DNA of 64,000 bases from Flammula alnicola (taxonomy: Eukaryota; Basidiomycota; Agaricomycetes; Agaricales; Strophariaceae), in assembly GCA_015499995.1 (NCBI GenBank), contig JADNRV010000110.1, positions 119,889-183,888 on the forward strand, written 5' to 3'. Both the position numbers and the translations under genes were made by a program. This document shows positions 34,001 through 44,595 of the stretch, in pieces. The stretch's first letter is position 1, and each line of letters begins with the position of its first letter. The notes under the pieces are model-generated. The model searched no databases. It saw only the letters and a program-made list of their open reading frames with translations, and was not told the origin of the DNA.

Positions 34001-35291
34001 TAATGAGCGTAAATGAGCTGGCCCAACGGTTAGGCGATACATATGCTTACGTGGGTTCTCGAAAAAGACGAGGAAGGCAAATTGTGCAGCGTGGCCAGCA
34101 AGACTGACGAACAACACGGCGTAGCTGCCGGAGATGAGAGATAGCCCATAGTAGCCGGCATAACCTTGCAAAAAATTGTATGAATCTCGAGTACCTTCTC
34201 GTTGACAAGATGACAGACAAGCTCACCTACGGAATACATTGGGTGTGGTGCCAATTCAAAGACGCCGTCGAATACTAGAGCTCCACGTTGGAAAAAACAA
34301 TCACCCCAATACCAACCATAGTCCTTGACTACGTTATGGGCCTCGGTTTTAACCCATAAATTGAATCCAATGAGCGCGATACCTCCAACCCACCTGTCAT
34401 TTAGAAAATATCAGGGCTGTTCATGCAAAGGGTTGAATAATAAGAGAAAATTTACCGCATTATATGCACAGATAAAGATAGGTCTTCTGGCACGCGGAAA
34501 CATGAAAAGGCGAACATGCAATACGACAAGAAATCACTAGAGGAAGATTAGTTTGGAGTCAAGCGCATATATGTGGCACGATTATGCAACGCAACGTACT
34601 TTACAAGAATGACATCTACGGCTTGACGAAATAAAAGCCATGTATTGTATTCCAAAGGGAGTTCCTACAAGAAGGGGAATTAACAACTGCATGGTTCTCA
34701 ACTGATAGGGCAAATTATGTGACTTACATCGAAGGAATAATCTTTGCCCATCTTGTCCACAAGCTGTTTACGAATCCAGTCTCGGATTCCAGGGTGACGT
34801 TTCTCATCGAGCCATCCAAGTTTCTGAATCTCTCTAACGATCCATTTCTTCTTGCTCTGTTTTGTGAGCACCCATCCAAGACCAGCGTCATATGCGGCAC
34901 GCCAAAACGCGAAATAGAAGAAAAAGAATATCTGCGATGCTTTACGAGATAGTGTGAGGTAGAGCACGATTTGGAACCCAAGTAGGCCCAAGTTTAGCAA
35001 GTCCAAGTGACTCTTTCGGTATCCAGGATGAAAAAGAGTGGTTAACACGTCGTGTGTGGTTGGCACGCGAAAAACTGCGGAAAGTCATGAAAAGTTCATC
35101 AATGTCAATCATAAATGATAGGTCTTGGACACACCTTCTCCTCCTGGTGTTTTACCCCAAACAACCTCCTCTTTCCGTGTTTCCTCGTTGTCCAGAATTC
35201 CTCCTGATGACTCAGCAGGAAGCGTGGAATCATCGGTTGCTGGGTCAGACGCAGACTTGCGCTGGCGCAAAAACCCTTCAGATGAGGGCAT
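31086..35291 (-). CDS. CHO2: Phosphatidylethanolamine N-methyltransferase (CHO2)
   Basis: ER-membrane enzyme that methylates phosphatidylethanolamine with S-adenosylmethionine, the first step of the PE-to-phosphatidylcholine route. Eighteen exons join in frame to 1044 aa: 35135-35291, 34728-35074, 34600-34664, 34456-34536, 34227-34393, 34051-34164, 33522-33978, 33156-33454, 33009-33097, 32896-32956, 32771-32837, 32579-32713, 32286-32500, 32135-32210, 31907-32072, 31647-31838, 31528-31591, 31086-31468. Two tandem methyltransferase modules are visible, each with multiple membrane helices: module 1 has [37 protein letters not shown] and [15 protein letters not shown]; module 2 has [38 protein letters not shown] and [12 protein letters not shown] polar, Ser/Thr-rich loop ([17 protein letters not shown]) separates them. 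The C-terminal soluble part has the [19 protein letters not shown] strand region seen in fungal Cho2. Its last intron needs a GC donor (31527). Confidence 0.96.
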
Positions 35292-36825
35292 ATCGATGCT
35301 CGTCGTTGAATATGAAAAGGAAGAACGACGTGGCTTGCAGCGTGCGGCTCCAGTACCCTAAAATCGCTCGCTTGTAGGACCCTGAATTGATTTCGACTTT
35401 CTGCGCCGATTTCACGCGATTTTCACAAGCTGTAGACAAATACACACAAGTAAATATTCGGTCCGCGATCGATAAGCGCGATGGCGAGGCGCAAGAAAAC
35501 CGCTGAGAAAACCGCTGAGCGATTTTTTCCCATTTTCGTGGAGAATAAACAGTATAATAGACAGCTCGAAGGTAGAAGACGGATGTGCTATTTTTTGTAG
35601 CAAAGAATATCAAACGTGTGATAACGTTTTTTGTCCCTGCAACCGGCCCTAAACAGGAGCTATTAAAAAGTTTTCTTCCCACCTGCCCTTGCCTGTACAA
35701 AACGGCGTGTATCCAGACATGTCTTGCGCACTGCGACAATATGAATCTGCTCCAGCTCCAACAATCCTCCATATCTTCCACTGCCTCAGATAAAGGTTCC
35801 TGACCTCCTTGCGAGATGTCTCTCATCCATCACAACATTTTCGTGTCCATTCCAACCCCCTTTCACTCAAAGGCTCGGGGCATTCACATACCGAGTCGAG
35901 AGTATTTCTAATAACGGAGGGAAGAGCAGATAAGCAGGGTATTTATTTCGGCCGGTCCCTTGTATTGGTAGGCATTGACCTTACGAGATATCCAACATCT
36001 TTCTTTCGTGTCTGTATATTTTTTCGCTCCTATAAGCTATGCATGATAGTAATTTACATTTTCCTTGCAAGATCCGACGATGACTTTACGAACGACTGAA
36101 TCGACGCTTGCCGACAGCTGAGCATTTCAAAGTTTGTGACGATACATAGCAAAAAAAGGCTTCAAATAGTACATACTCATCCATGTTGGGCGCTTCCAAA
36201 AAAAAAAAACTTCGCCTTCAAATCCTTCTAACAATCAGCGGCTATTTATAAACTGGACACACAACTCTGTCGGCATCGCCCATTAAGCGACCTGCAAGGC
36301 ATCAAGAGCACATTGGACAGGACGAACAGTTTGCGAACAGTTAAATATTTCATACAGTATGAGTACGTAGAGATAAGCCTAGCTATAAATCGTGTTCCAC
36401 CAGCATATCGGAATACATGTAGCTTGGGCAAGCATTTCGGATACATATACAAATCGTTTCATTCATGCAACAAGAGACTTTTATAAGAAGCTAATACATA
36501 CACTTGCATACACAGGCAGTCTGTAAGGAAGGCACGACGAAGAAAAATATTTCGTGGTCATGGAAGAACACCGAGGCCATGCATAGATCGAAGGACTCGG
36601 CGCCCAAATACCACGTCGTTAAATACCGACCCCTGGATCAAGGGGTCACAATGAGGAAGGAAGGCGAGGAAGGAAACATAATACATTCAGACACAAAGGT
36701 CAAAAAGGCAGGATCGAGCCCAGGCAGAAAAAGGGAGAAAAAGACAAGCACTATGGAGGAAAAGCATGTCTGTCAAAAGAAAGAAAGAAAGAAAGAAAAG
36801 CAAGAAAACGTTCTCATCCTCATCT
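35292..36825. other. Intergenic, CHO2 upstream region and bHLH 3' flank
   Basis: Contains the CHO2 promoter and the 3' flank of the bHLH gene. Short open frames on both strands have no motif. An (AAAG)n-like microsatellite lies at 36777-36800, directly next to the bHLH stop codon, and an A10 run at about 36199-36209. Confidence 0.5.
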
Positions 36826-38435
36826 TTATTCCGTTCTCTGTCTCTTCCCATCCCTCTCCGCGTTTTCACCAGAGGAGGCAGCGGCAGCGGCATTAGCGTC
36901 GGTCGCATTGCCCTCCACACCATCCTCGTTTCTGCGCTTCGTGCCTGCTGCATTACCGTCCTCCTTCGTCGCCAAGCCAGCTGCGCTGATCCCATTCATG
37001 CTCCTCAACACATCCAGCTCGGCCTCGAGCCGCGCACGCGCCATGCGCTCCTCCTCCCACAGGCGCTTGATCTCCTCGAGCTGCGCCTGCAGGTCCCCCA
37101 TGGCTTGGTCCATAAGCAGCTTCTCGAGCGTCCACTTCTCGATATTCCGCGCCTCGTTCTCTTTCAGGTGGTGGATGTACTGCACAGCCCGGGAGAGAAT
37201 GGCACCCTTGGCTTTCTCGCCGGATCCGCTTGGCACGATGCGGCCCAATTCGTTGATGCCTTCGTTGATGTTCCCTCGGCGGCGACGCTCGACTTCTTTC
37301 TGTAATAACAAGTCAGTTTGATCGTCAAAAAGAGAAAAATTAGAGGCAAGTACGAACGTGATTATCTTTTCTTTGTCTGCTCCACTCGTCGCTTCCCATG
37401 GTAGCACTACGACCGCCTCGTCGTCCCCCGGCTGAGGCGGCATTGTTCTGATTAGGATCATTCGAGCCGTCGCCCTCCTTAGCGGACGGGCTACCAGCAC
37501 TTGCGTTCTGGTTTTGGTCGGCATTATCATCCTCCTGGTGTACGGGTTGTTGCTGATTCTGGTGTTGGACATTGACAGGAGCGGCTTGCATAGCGACTGC
37601 GCTCAACTGTCCGAGATTGGGAGGACCACGGGGATGAGAAGACGGGCCGGGATCATTGATTCCTGGGAGACCTGCAGCGGGGGGCTGATAGTGAACGGGA
37701 AGCGTCCCGAAAGGAGGCGGAGCTTGAGCGAGATTGGATAATGTCTGAGCGGCGTCCTCTTTGGGGTTACCTTGACCTTGTTCAGTCAACTAGAAGATGA
37801 GGGGGAAATAAGTCAATATCCGAGAAAAAACATTTTTTAAAAAAAGAGAGAGAAGAAAGGAGCCAGTGTTACTCAGGATGGGCAAATTGAAACCCAGGAG
37901 AACATTCAGGTCAGGATGAGACATCCGACATTCTCAACGATCCGGAAAGCGGAGTACGGCAAAGAAATACGAGAAGACTGAGCCTGGCAAGTTCTGCTGC
38001 TACGCAGGCTAAAGAAGAACAGCCGAGTAACAGATGACTGACGAGGACCCCTCATGCTCCCCCGTGACTGCATCAGACGCGCTCGTGGTCTCCGTCGCGA
38101 CTGTCACGTGGAGACTAATTAACGTCCTGCACATACGAGTGCGCTAGTGCAGCGTCAACGGCGAGAGGGTCGACGTAGTGCATAAATACGAGCATAGAAA
38201 GATGAAATAGATGAAATAGAGACATAGGACTCACCTTGGTGAACACCCCCGGCAACGAACGCAGCAGGTTCATAATCTGCGTCTGATCTAGGCCGTTGAG
38301 CTGCATATTGTTGAGGTCGGCCGCGGTAAGATTGGGAGGGAGGCCTGCGCCAGCTTGCGCTGGCTGTGAAGCTGGGGCAGCAGGCGCTGCGTGGGAGAGG
38401 GCTTGATCATGGGTAGCAGGTGCGGTGGGAGGCAT
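36826..38435 (-). CDS. CBF1/USF-like bHLH transcription factor with coiled coil
   Basis: Nuclear E-box-binding regulator. Exons 38235-38435, 37358-37789 and 36826-37299 join in frame to 368 aa. The N-terminal 200 residues are low-complexity (Pro/Gln/Ala rich) with GLDQTQIMNLLRSLPGVF. The DNA-binding region begins GSDEWSRQRKDNHKEVERRR, whose H-x3-E-x3-R register is that of CACGTG binders, continues RGNINEGINELGRIVP and helix 2 (AILSRAVQYIHHLKENE), then a leucine-zipper-like coiled coil to about residue 305 (EEIKRLWEEERMARARLEAE). The layout matches fungal Cbf1-type proteins, which in yeast act at centromeres and methionine genes; the role here is inferred. Intron 1 is 445 nt, about eight times the local norm, and contains a CACGTG word, so self-regulation is conceivable. 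The splice joining exon 1 is the least certain part. Confidence 0.88.
38105..38110. promoter_or_regulatory. CACGTG E-box inside first intron of bHLH gene
   Basis: Palindromic CACGTG within TGTCACGTGGAG, located in the unusually long first intron of the bHLH gene, whose product carries the basic-region residues that read this hexamer. A binding site is inferred from the word alone. Confidence 0.35.
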
Positions 38436-39030
38436 TTGGATGGTGATTCAGTTAATCTTGCTATCAAAGAGTCTTCTTGAGGCTATCTGTGATCCCCTGG
38501 GATGATATAAAGGATTTGGGTGTCGTATATCGTTAGGTTTCGGTCGTCGCTGACAGTGGGCAGATATAGATAGGCTCTCCGGCGATATTCAAGCTAGAAA
38601 GAATCGGAAAATTTGGGGGATTAAGAGAGGTTTGCGAGGTTATTTGTTTGTCGTTGAAATGGGGGGTAAAGCAGAAGGAAAAGTCGATGTGCGGCGGTAC
38701 AAGCAGGAGGGGAGGATATTGAGGGAGATGGGGGCGTGAAAGTCACGACTGTCGTGATCAGAAACCCTGTGACCTGGCAGGTCATTCTCAATCAACAGAT
38801 CACGCATTTCCCACGCCACCTGAGTCATATGGGACCCTCGGTTTCGGCTGTCTGCCGAGTTGCCGAAGGAAAATCGAAACAGGTACATACAAACTCGACG
38901 CGTCGGTCCGCCCAGCCGCTCGTTACTTGAAACAACCACCACATTTTTGCGAGATTTCCCCAAAGCCCTAAGCCCCTCGTCTTCCAAGTGTAATATTGTT
39001 GTCCTGATACCTCGAGCATTAACTTCTCCC
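38436..39030. other. Divergent promoter region
   Basis: Separates the divergently transcribed bHLH and pseudouridine synthase genes. The open frames over 38640-39050 run into the start of the plus-strand gene and lack motifs. No specific element assigned. Confidence 0.5.
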
Positions 39031-40244
39031 ATGGCTGTAAAACGCTTCACACAACGCGAAGTCTATCAGCGGCTCCATGGGTATGGCTCGCCCTGGCTAA
39101 AATCTCACGTCCTCTTCGCCGACCGTCAAATTGTAGTGCTGAACAAGCCACCAGGCCTCGTTTCTCAAGTCGATCGCTCTCACTACGCACGCAATGTGAG
39201 TCCGAAAGTTTCTCGTTGCATTCTGCGATTTCACATAAGATGAGTGCTTTTAGTCAGAATACGACTTGGTTACAGTTTTTGAAGGTGATTCCACTCCTTT
39301 CTTCCGATCTCTTTCTCTTGAGCTCATCACAATCAAGACATTAAGCGATGGTTTTCTGCATCTGATCCATACCCGGTCCATCGTCTCGACAAAGTACGTT
39401 CCTCTATCCAGTTCGGTCCCTTCACCCTACTTGATACACATACTCTTCTTGGAATTAGATGACCACGGGTTGCCTCCTTATCCCTATCACGTACACTTCA
39501 GTACGATCCTTGTCTTTGCAATTTCGCCAGCGCACTGTCAAGAAGTCATACCTGGCTCTTGTTCGTGGAGGAGAAAGATCGTTTCCAACATCCTCGGGAG
39601 AAATAGACAGCCCACTGTTATACACAGATGGACGTGGCGCGATACATTCTGATGGAAAGCAAGCTATCACGAGATGGGAACTCGTGGCGTCTTCAGTATG
39701 TCCAACTTTCTGTCCTGCCACCAGGTTTTCTCAGTAAACGCAGCCAAAAGCACCGGTATCCTTACTCAAACTCCACTTGATCACTGGATATAAACACCAA
39801 TTGAGAATACATCTCGCCCAAAGTCTTAAAAGTCAGTATCGCCATGGCTTATCATCGGTCTGTGGCTAACGAAGATTGCAGCACCTATCCTCGGTGATAC
39901 ACTTTACTCACAGACACCCTTGCATGCATCAGTAACGTCAATGACAACGGTGCCAGAGCAACGCCTATTTCTACATGGCTCAGATATCTCATTTTTCGTA
40001 TATATCCGTTATTTTCCTTTGTTATTTGACACTGAATTACTATCGTCAGAGATACAAGTCTGGTGGAAAACGTTATCGTCTAGGACTCCGTGCGCCCGTT
40101 CCAGCCGACTTTGCAGACATATGCCAAGATCTTGACATTGCATTACCTCCTGAACGAAAGAAAGCAGCTTTGCTAATCAATGACCAAATTGACGAGGATG
40201 AAAGTTCCGGCCTACTCCTGTGGGATCCACAGCGCACGTATTAA
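39031..40244 (+). CDS. RluA-family RNA pseudouridine synthase
   Basis: Isomerises uridine to pseudouridine in RNA; the arrangement is closest to the mitochondrial RPUSD-type enzymes, though the RNA target cannot be read from sequence. Exons 39031-39195, 39254-39284, 39338-39393, 39459-39695, 39744-39831, 39882-39997 and 40050-40244 join in frame to 295 aa. Motifs in order: VLFADRQIVVLNKPPGLVSQ, the catalytic PVHRLDKMTTGCLL with its aspartate near residue 83, VKKSYLALVRG, a KLHLITGYKHQLRIHL motif (GxxHQ(L/I)R) and PILGDTLY. No S4 domain precedes the core. The start ATG sits 15 nt after a pyrimidine-rich tract and gives a short leader (AVKRFTQREVYQRL) that could be a weak mitochondrial presequence. 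Confidence 0.93.
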
Positions 40245-40422
40245 TGATTTCTAATTTCCGAGAATACAGGTCCGTCCGACACCTGCAAGATGCAGACTCA
40301 AAAATAATAACAATATGTAGCGGGGTATGTAACATAAAATGTCGACTCTTGGTCCTACTGTCAAAAAACGTCGAAATGCAGGCACTGTCATACCCCATAA
40401 ATATTGCGCCCTGCGCCCTGCT

Positions 40423-41616
40423 CTAATGGCCGCCGTGAATTGATCCGCCATGCGCCCCCGCCTCCTGTTTCTTCTGTCCGTTTGCGACACCAGCACTCAA
40501 TGCTTGGCCGACGCCTACTGCTATAGCGCCAATTGCGTGCGCCGCGCCGGACGACAGTACCGCGCCACCAGCGCCAGCGGCGATAACTGGGATCGCCGGG
40601 ATTGACCCAGCGGTGATGAGGATGGCGCTGATAATGCTCATCGCTTTGGGATGCTCGCTTGTGATGAACTCGAGCGCTGTGCACGCGTTCAACAGCCACG
40701 CAGGTGCTTGTGTTGTCGTTGTCACCACTGATAATGTATGTCAACAGATATTCGTCGGCTTGAGAAGAAAACATGTTACGCACCTTCGCTACCCTCCTTG
40801 GTATGCGAGCGCGTCGGAGAGGAGTTGGGCCGCGTCGTGACCGTGGTATCCGATTTGGCGGTCTGATGCCCAGGCCGTTGGGGTAGCTCCTTCTCGTCCT
40901 TCGTGTTCATGCGGCCAGGCCAGAAGCCCGCGATCGTCGCCGATCGGCTAGGTCGCGGACGGGATGTATCTTTCGTTGGCTCCTCGATCTCTTCAGGCTC
41001 CTCGACGATAGGTTTCTTCGTGATCCATATCGAATTTGATCGGGTTGGAGCAGCAGGCTTGCTGGCCTCGGCGGCGTCCTGGTCGTCCGATTTGACGCTA
41101 TCTGCATCCGTATCTTTCTTGCGCATGAACCACAAACCCGAGCCCTTTCCCTGGACCTTGATAGTTTCCTTTTTGTCCTTGTCAATATTCCCTGCAGTAC
41201 GTCAATCAAAAATCAGCTTAATAATAACCTTTATGAACATTAAATTACTTACAGCCCATGTTCAACATGGCGAGTTTGAATTTCTTCCAAGTCCATCGGT
41301 ACTTTCCTCCATGTACCTTCACAATGACTTGCTTCAGCTCGTCCAAGCTATTTATTTTGTCAGCGATCTAAAAAAATTCCTCTGAAGGCCTGAACGATGC
41401 TTACCGAGCTCTCGCCTTCGGGCCCATGAAATGTTGGGCAACCTTGTACCAGTACTCCTCTGGTACTCCTCGTGCGATACATCCATCCTTGATCTTTTCC
41501 AACCACTCATCGACTGGAAGATCCTTCTTCGGGTTTCCTGTGAAGACAGGACCATCTTTCCATTCCGCAAAGATGGGTTCCAGATCGAACGCCTTGATCT
41601 TGAATGCGTTAAGCAT
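40423..41616 (-). CDS. Uncharacterised Agaricomycete protein with C-terminal hydrophobic Ala/Gly segment
   Basis: No known function. Exons 41405-41616, 41253-41347, 40784-41191 and 40423-40727 join in frame to 339 aa. The N-terminal 130 residues look globular and conserved in style (FDLEPIFAEWKDGPVFTGNP, VDEWLEKIKDGC, GVPEEYWYKVAQHFMG, then YRWTWKKFKLAMLNMGWNID), resembling the capsid-like or 'gag-like' helical modules found in many basidiomycete single-copy proteins. A disordered Arg/Ser/Thr middle (about 145-240) is followed by WLLNACTALEFI and a hydrophobic stretch (AILITAGSIPAIPVIAAGAG) and a His/Gly tail ending HGGSIHGGH. Membrane association is possible. The convergent pseudouridine synthase gene ends 178 bp away. 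Confidence 0.8.
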
Positions 41617-42179
41617 TGTGTACTACAGCGTCTGGGAGCTGAGCAAAAAAGAGGGGGGGGTGAAAGATCAACGTTCAACCTGAAGGCGTAGTTGCATCCC
41701 AGGGAAGGTTTTCAGCCATATAACATTTGCAGTCCGTACGCCTCGCTGTTCGTGCGCGGCAAAATCGAGCTTGTACTTTGTCAGGTACATATATCACAAT
41801 ACGTTTCGCCAACGGAATTGCGTTCCGATTAACTCAACCCCCCAGGCCGGAACCACGCATAAATGAAACACACGTTGCATCGATGAAGCAAGTCTCAACT
41901 GGCGACTCGGACACGTTTTGATGGTTGAGAAGGCTGAACATTACGCCTGCTCATTAACACTTCTTGAACGCCGGGTTTGCGCAATACGACGGATAGTATT
42001 CGTATGTATCCTGGTATACTGTAGGCTTATCATAGACAATCGTGGATGCGGAACAAGGAAACTGCAGTATGCTGATACTGACTCTGAGGCGTAATGCACG
42101 CCATCAGGAAAAGCGGAGAATGGTAATCCGGCCTAATTATCATCAATTTCCAACCACCAAAGTAATTGTCAGTGATTGG
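41617..42179. other. Intergenic between hypothetical gene and inverted repeat
   Basis: Promoter side of the minus-strand gene, including a G8 run at about 41654. Nothing else supported before the left arm of the inverted repeat. Confidence 0.45.
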
Positions 42180-42788
42180 TGGTGGTGATGAACAATGCTC
42201 GGTAAGCGTGATGACCAGTCACACATGGCGTCACTGCATGTCACAGCCACTTTCTTGAGACATCGCGTTTGTGCCCTCCACATCACCAATATGTAGAATT
42301 TCTTGTTGTGTATTTAATAATAAGAAGTGTTTTCATCAGCCTACATGATCCATTTTTTGAGAAATATATTATCTATCCCCAAAATGCGAAATCAGGCTGA
42401 ATTGCCTGCCAAATATGGGCATCCAGAGTGTATGAAAAATATCTCCTCAACCACAACACTTATGAACATGGTTGGCAGATGTATTTTGCTTAGAATTGAA
42501 ATTCAAGTCGACTGACATGATCCGAATTTTTATTAGTAGCCCCTGTTCCGAGATAGACCCATAAAACAGGTACTTTGAGGTGGTTAGGGGCCATAAATAA
42601 AAATTCTGGTCATGTCAGGTCGAAGCCACATTAGAATAAAACATTTCGCTCCTGCAAAGCTAGTCCATAATCTCCTCCGTTGCGAAGTTATAGCTTGCGC
42701 ACTGTTGCCTGCGAAATAGGGCAGAGCACAGCCACTGATCCGGCGCCAAAATGACGGATGGGCGGTTCTTGGTATCTACAGGGTACCC
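42180..42788 (+). repeat. Long inverted repeat, left arm (about 609 bp)
   Basis: This arm, read inward, is the reverse complement of 43036-43548 continued at 44491-44590. It begins near GATGAACAATGCTCGGTAAGC and ends at CTACAGGGTACC. Spot comparison finds only isolated differences, for example GATCATG against GATCGTG and TTGGTGATG against TTGATGATG. The same 62-codon open frame appears in both arms on opposite strands, which is a by-product of the symmetry. The 247-bp loop (42789-43035) is unique. No transposase is present; a foldback-type element or a duplicated, inverted non-autonomous element fits. Confidence 0.9.
42509..42622. repeat. Small imperfect hairpin nested in each arm
   Basis: Within the left arm, CGACTGACATGATCCGAATT at 42509 onward pairs, with a few mismatches, with the reverse complement of the segment ending AATTCTGGTCATGTCAGGTCG at 42622; the stem is about 35 bp around a 45-bp centre. 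The mirror copy in the right arm lies at about 43202-43315. It may be an older MITE carried inside the larger repeat. Confidence 0.7.
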
Positions 42789-43035
42789 GCATGCCTCGCG
42801 ATGAGTACTCAGGTGTACCCAGGTCAAATTATTTTGATTTCTCTGTCCACCATCACCCCCAACTGAGAAATAACTTAATCTGGGGTATTTTCTTCCATAA
42901 TTTCGCATTTTTCACTCAAAAAAAGCATCCCACACAGCCCAGTATGAGAATACCTCATACTTTCAGCAATATAAATCTCATGAATTCCATATAGACTAGA
43001 TTATGGACTATATTTTGTTGTTTCACAAGGCGCGC

Positions 43036-44590
43036 AGGTACCCTGTAGATACCAAGAACCGCCCATCCGTCATTTTGGCGCCGGATCAGTGGCTGTGCTC
43101 TGCCCTATTTCGCAGGCAACAGTGCGCAAGCTATAACTTCGCAACGGAGGAGATTATGGACTAGCTTTGCAGGAGCGAAATGTTTTATTCTAATGTGGCT
43201 TCGACCTGACATGACCAGAATTTTTATTTATGGCCCCTAACCACCTCAAAGTACCTGTTTTATGGGTCTATCTCGGAACAGGGGCTACTAATAAAAATTC
43301 GGATCGTGTCAGTCGACTTGAATTTCAATTCTAAGCAAAATACATCTGCCAACCATGTTCATAAGTGTTGTGGTTGAGGAGATATTTTTCATACACTCTG
43401 GATGCCCATATTTGGCAGGCAATTCAGCCTGATTTCGCATTTTGGGGATAGATAATATATTTCTCAAAAAATGGATCATGTAGGCTGATGAAAACACTTC
43501 TTATTATTAAATACACAACAAGAAATTCTACATATTGATGATGTGGAGCAGTGTTGTCAAGGTCAGTCAATAATCGTCAATGTTTGACCGTCAATAATTG
43601 ACCGTCAGTTGGCTGACCGGGTCAGTCAATAATTTGACCGGTCAGTAGCGATCAATGCCCATTTAGGATTCAAACCACTGAACATTGCTTGAAGACATCC
43701 CTCTCAGTGTCCTCGCCACAGATTTGTGGTGGAAATGGTGGCTAGCACTTTAGAATATCTATATATAATATGTTGAAACCTTCGTAGCAACTTTTGTAAT
43801 GGGGAAAACCTCCATGTTGAAAATGTCGACCGCAGACTCGGATACAGTACCAGCAGCCTCGCCGTCGAACACTGCCACGGCCTCGAGATGAAATTATAAA
43901 AGCATTTTAAAGAACAAACCATTATTAGCTGTGAAAATGCAAAGGTCTCCACGATTTGAAATATTGCCTCAATGTATTCATGAAACGCGCCAAAGAGCAG
44001 CACCTGTTTCGAGAGCACAGCGAGTTTTTTGAAAGCCATAGGATTGTCCTCCATGACACCCGCAAGAACGGCTCAAAAAAAATTCCCATAAACTCGGTAT
44101 ACCCTACTGTCGGCGAATTATACCGCTCTATGGAGGGGAATCCATCATTGGTGGATTATTTAAAGAGCTACCCAGCTGCGCTTCTCGTCCCCTTTCCTGA
44201 CATTGACCTTCTATAGACTATGGCGAAAGGCCATCGAAAGTAAACTGCTTGATCTTATTACCGATGCGTGCAGCGTAGAATACGTATTGCATTGTCGATA
44301 GAGGCGGAGCATTCCAAGAGCATTCAAGCAACGTTCAAGGTCCCGGTCAACAGTGGGATACCTGCCTAATACGGTAGGTCCGAGATTCCCGAGGACGGTC
44401 AGTGAGAGGTCAGTCATTGACCATTGACTCTGACCTTATTGACTGACTAGTATTGACTGAGGCCGTCAGACGGCGTCAGTGACAACACTGATGTGGAGGG
44501 CACAAACGCGATGTCTCAAGAAAGTGGCTGTGACATGCAGTGACGCCATGTGTGACTGGTCATCACGCTTACCGAGCATTGTTCACCACC
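43036..44590 (-). repeat. Long inverted repeat, right arm, split by an insertion
   Basis: Complementary copy of the left arm. Pairing runs from GGTACCCTGTAG at 43036 to GATGTGGAG ending 43548, is interrupted by the 942-bp element 43549-44490, and resumes at 44491 (GTGGAGGGCACAAACGCG) to about 44590. Without the insertion the whole palindrome would be about 1.47 kb. Confidence 0.9.
43549..44490. mobile_element. hAT-like non-autonomous DNA transposon (942 bp)
   Basis: The element starts CAGTGTTGTCA and ends TGACAACACTG, a perfect 11-bp terminal inverted repeat, and is flanked by an exact 8-bp direct duplication ATGTGGAG (43541-43548 and 44491-44498). An 8-bp target duplication with CAGTG-type ends is the signature of the hAT superfamily. 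The uninterrupted left arm of the surrounding palindrome shows the empty site with a single ATGTGGAG, which proves insertion. Subterminal regions are packed with GTCA/TGAC words (for example GGTCAGTCAATAAT and TTGACCGTCA), typical of transposase-binding clusters. The inner open frames (longest 86 codons at 43956-44216) show no transposase or dimerisation motif, so it must be mobilised in trans. Confidence 0.92.
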
Positions 44591-44595
44591 ATTGG

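Noticed and set aside
36777..36800. AAAG microsatellite
   Set aside because: Ordinary simple repeat; listed only as a landmark.
42327..43497. Identical 62-codon open frames on opposite strands at 42327-42515 and 43309-43497
   Set aside because: They are the same sequence seen twice because of the inverted repeat; no domain and no splice evidence.
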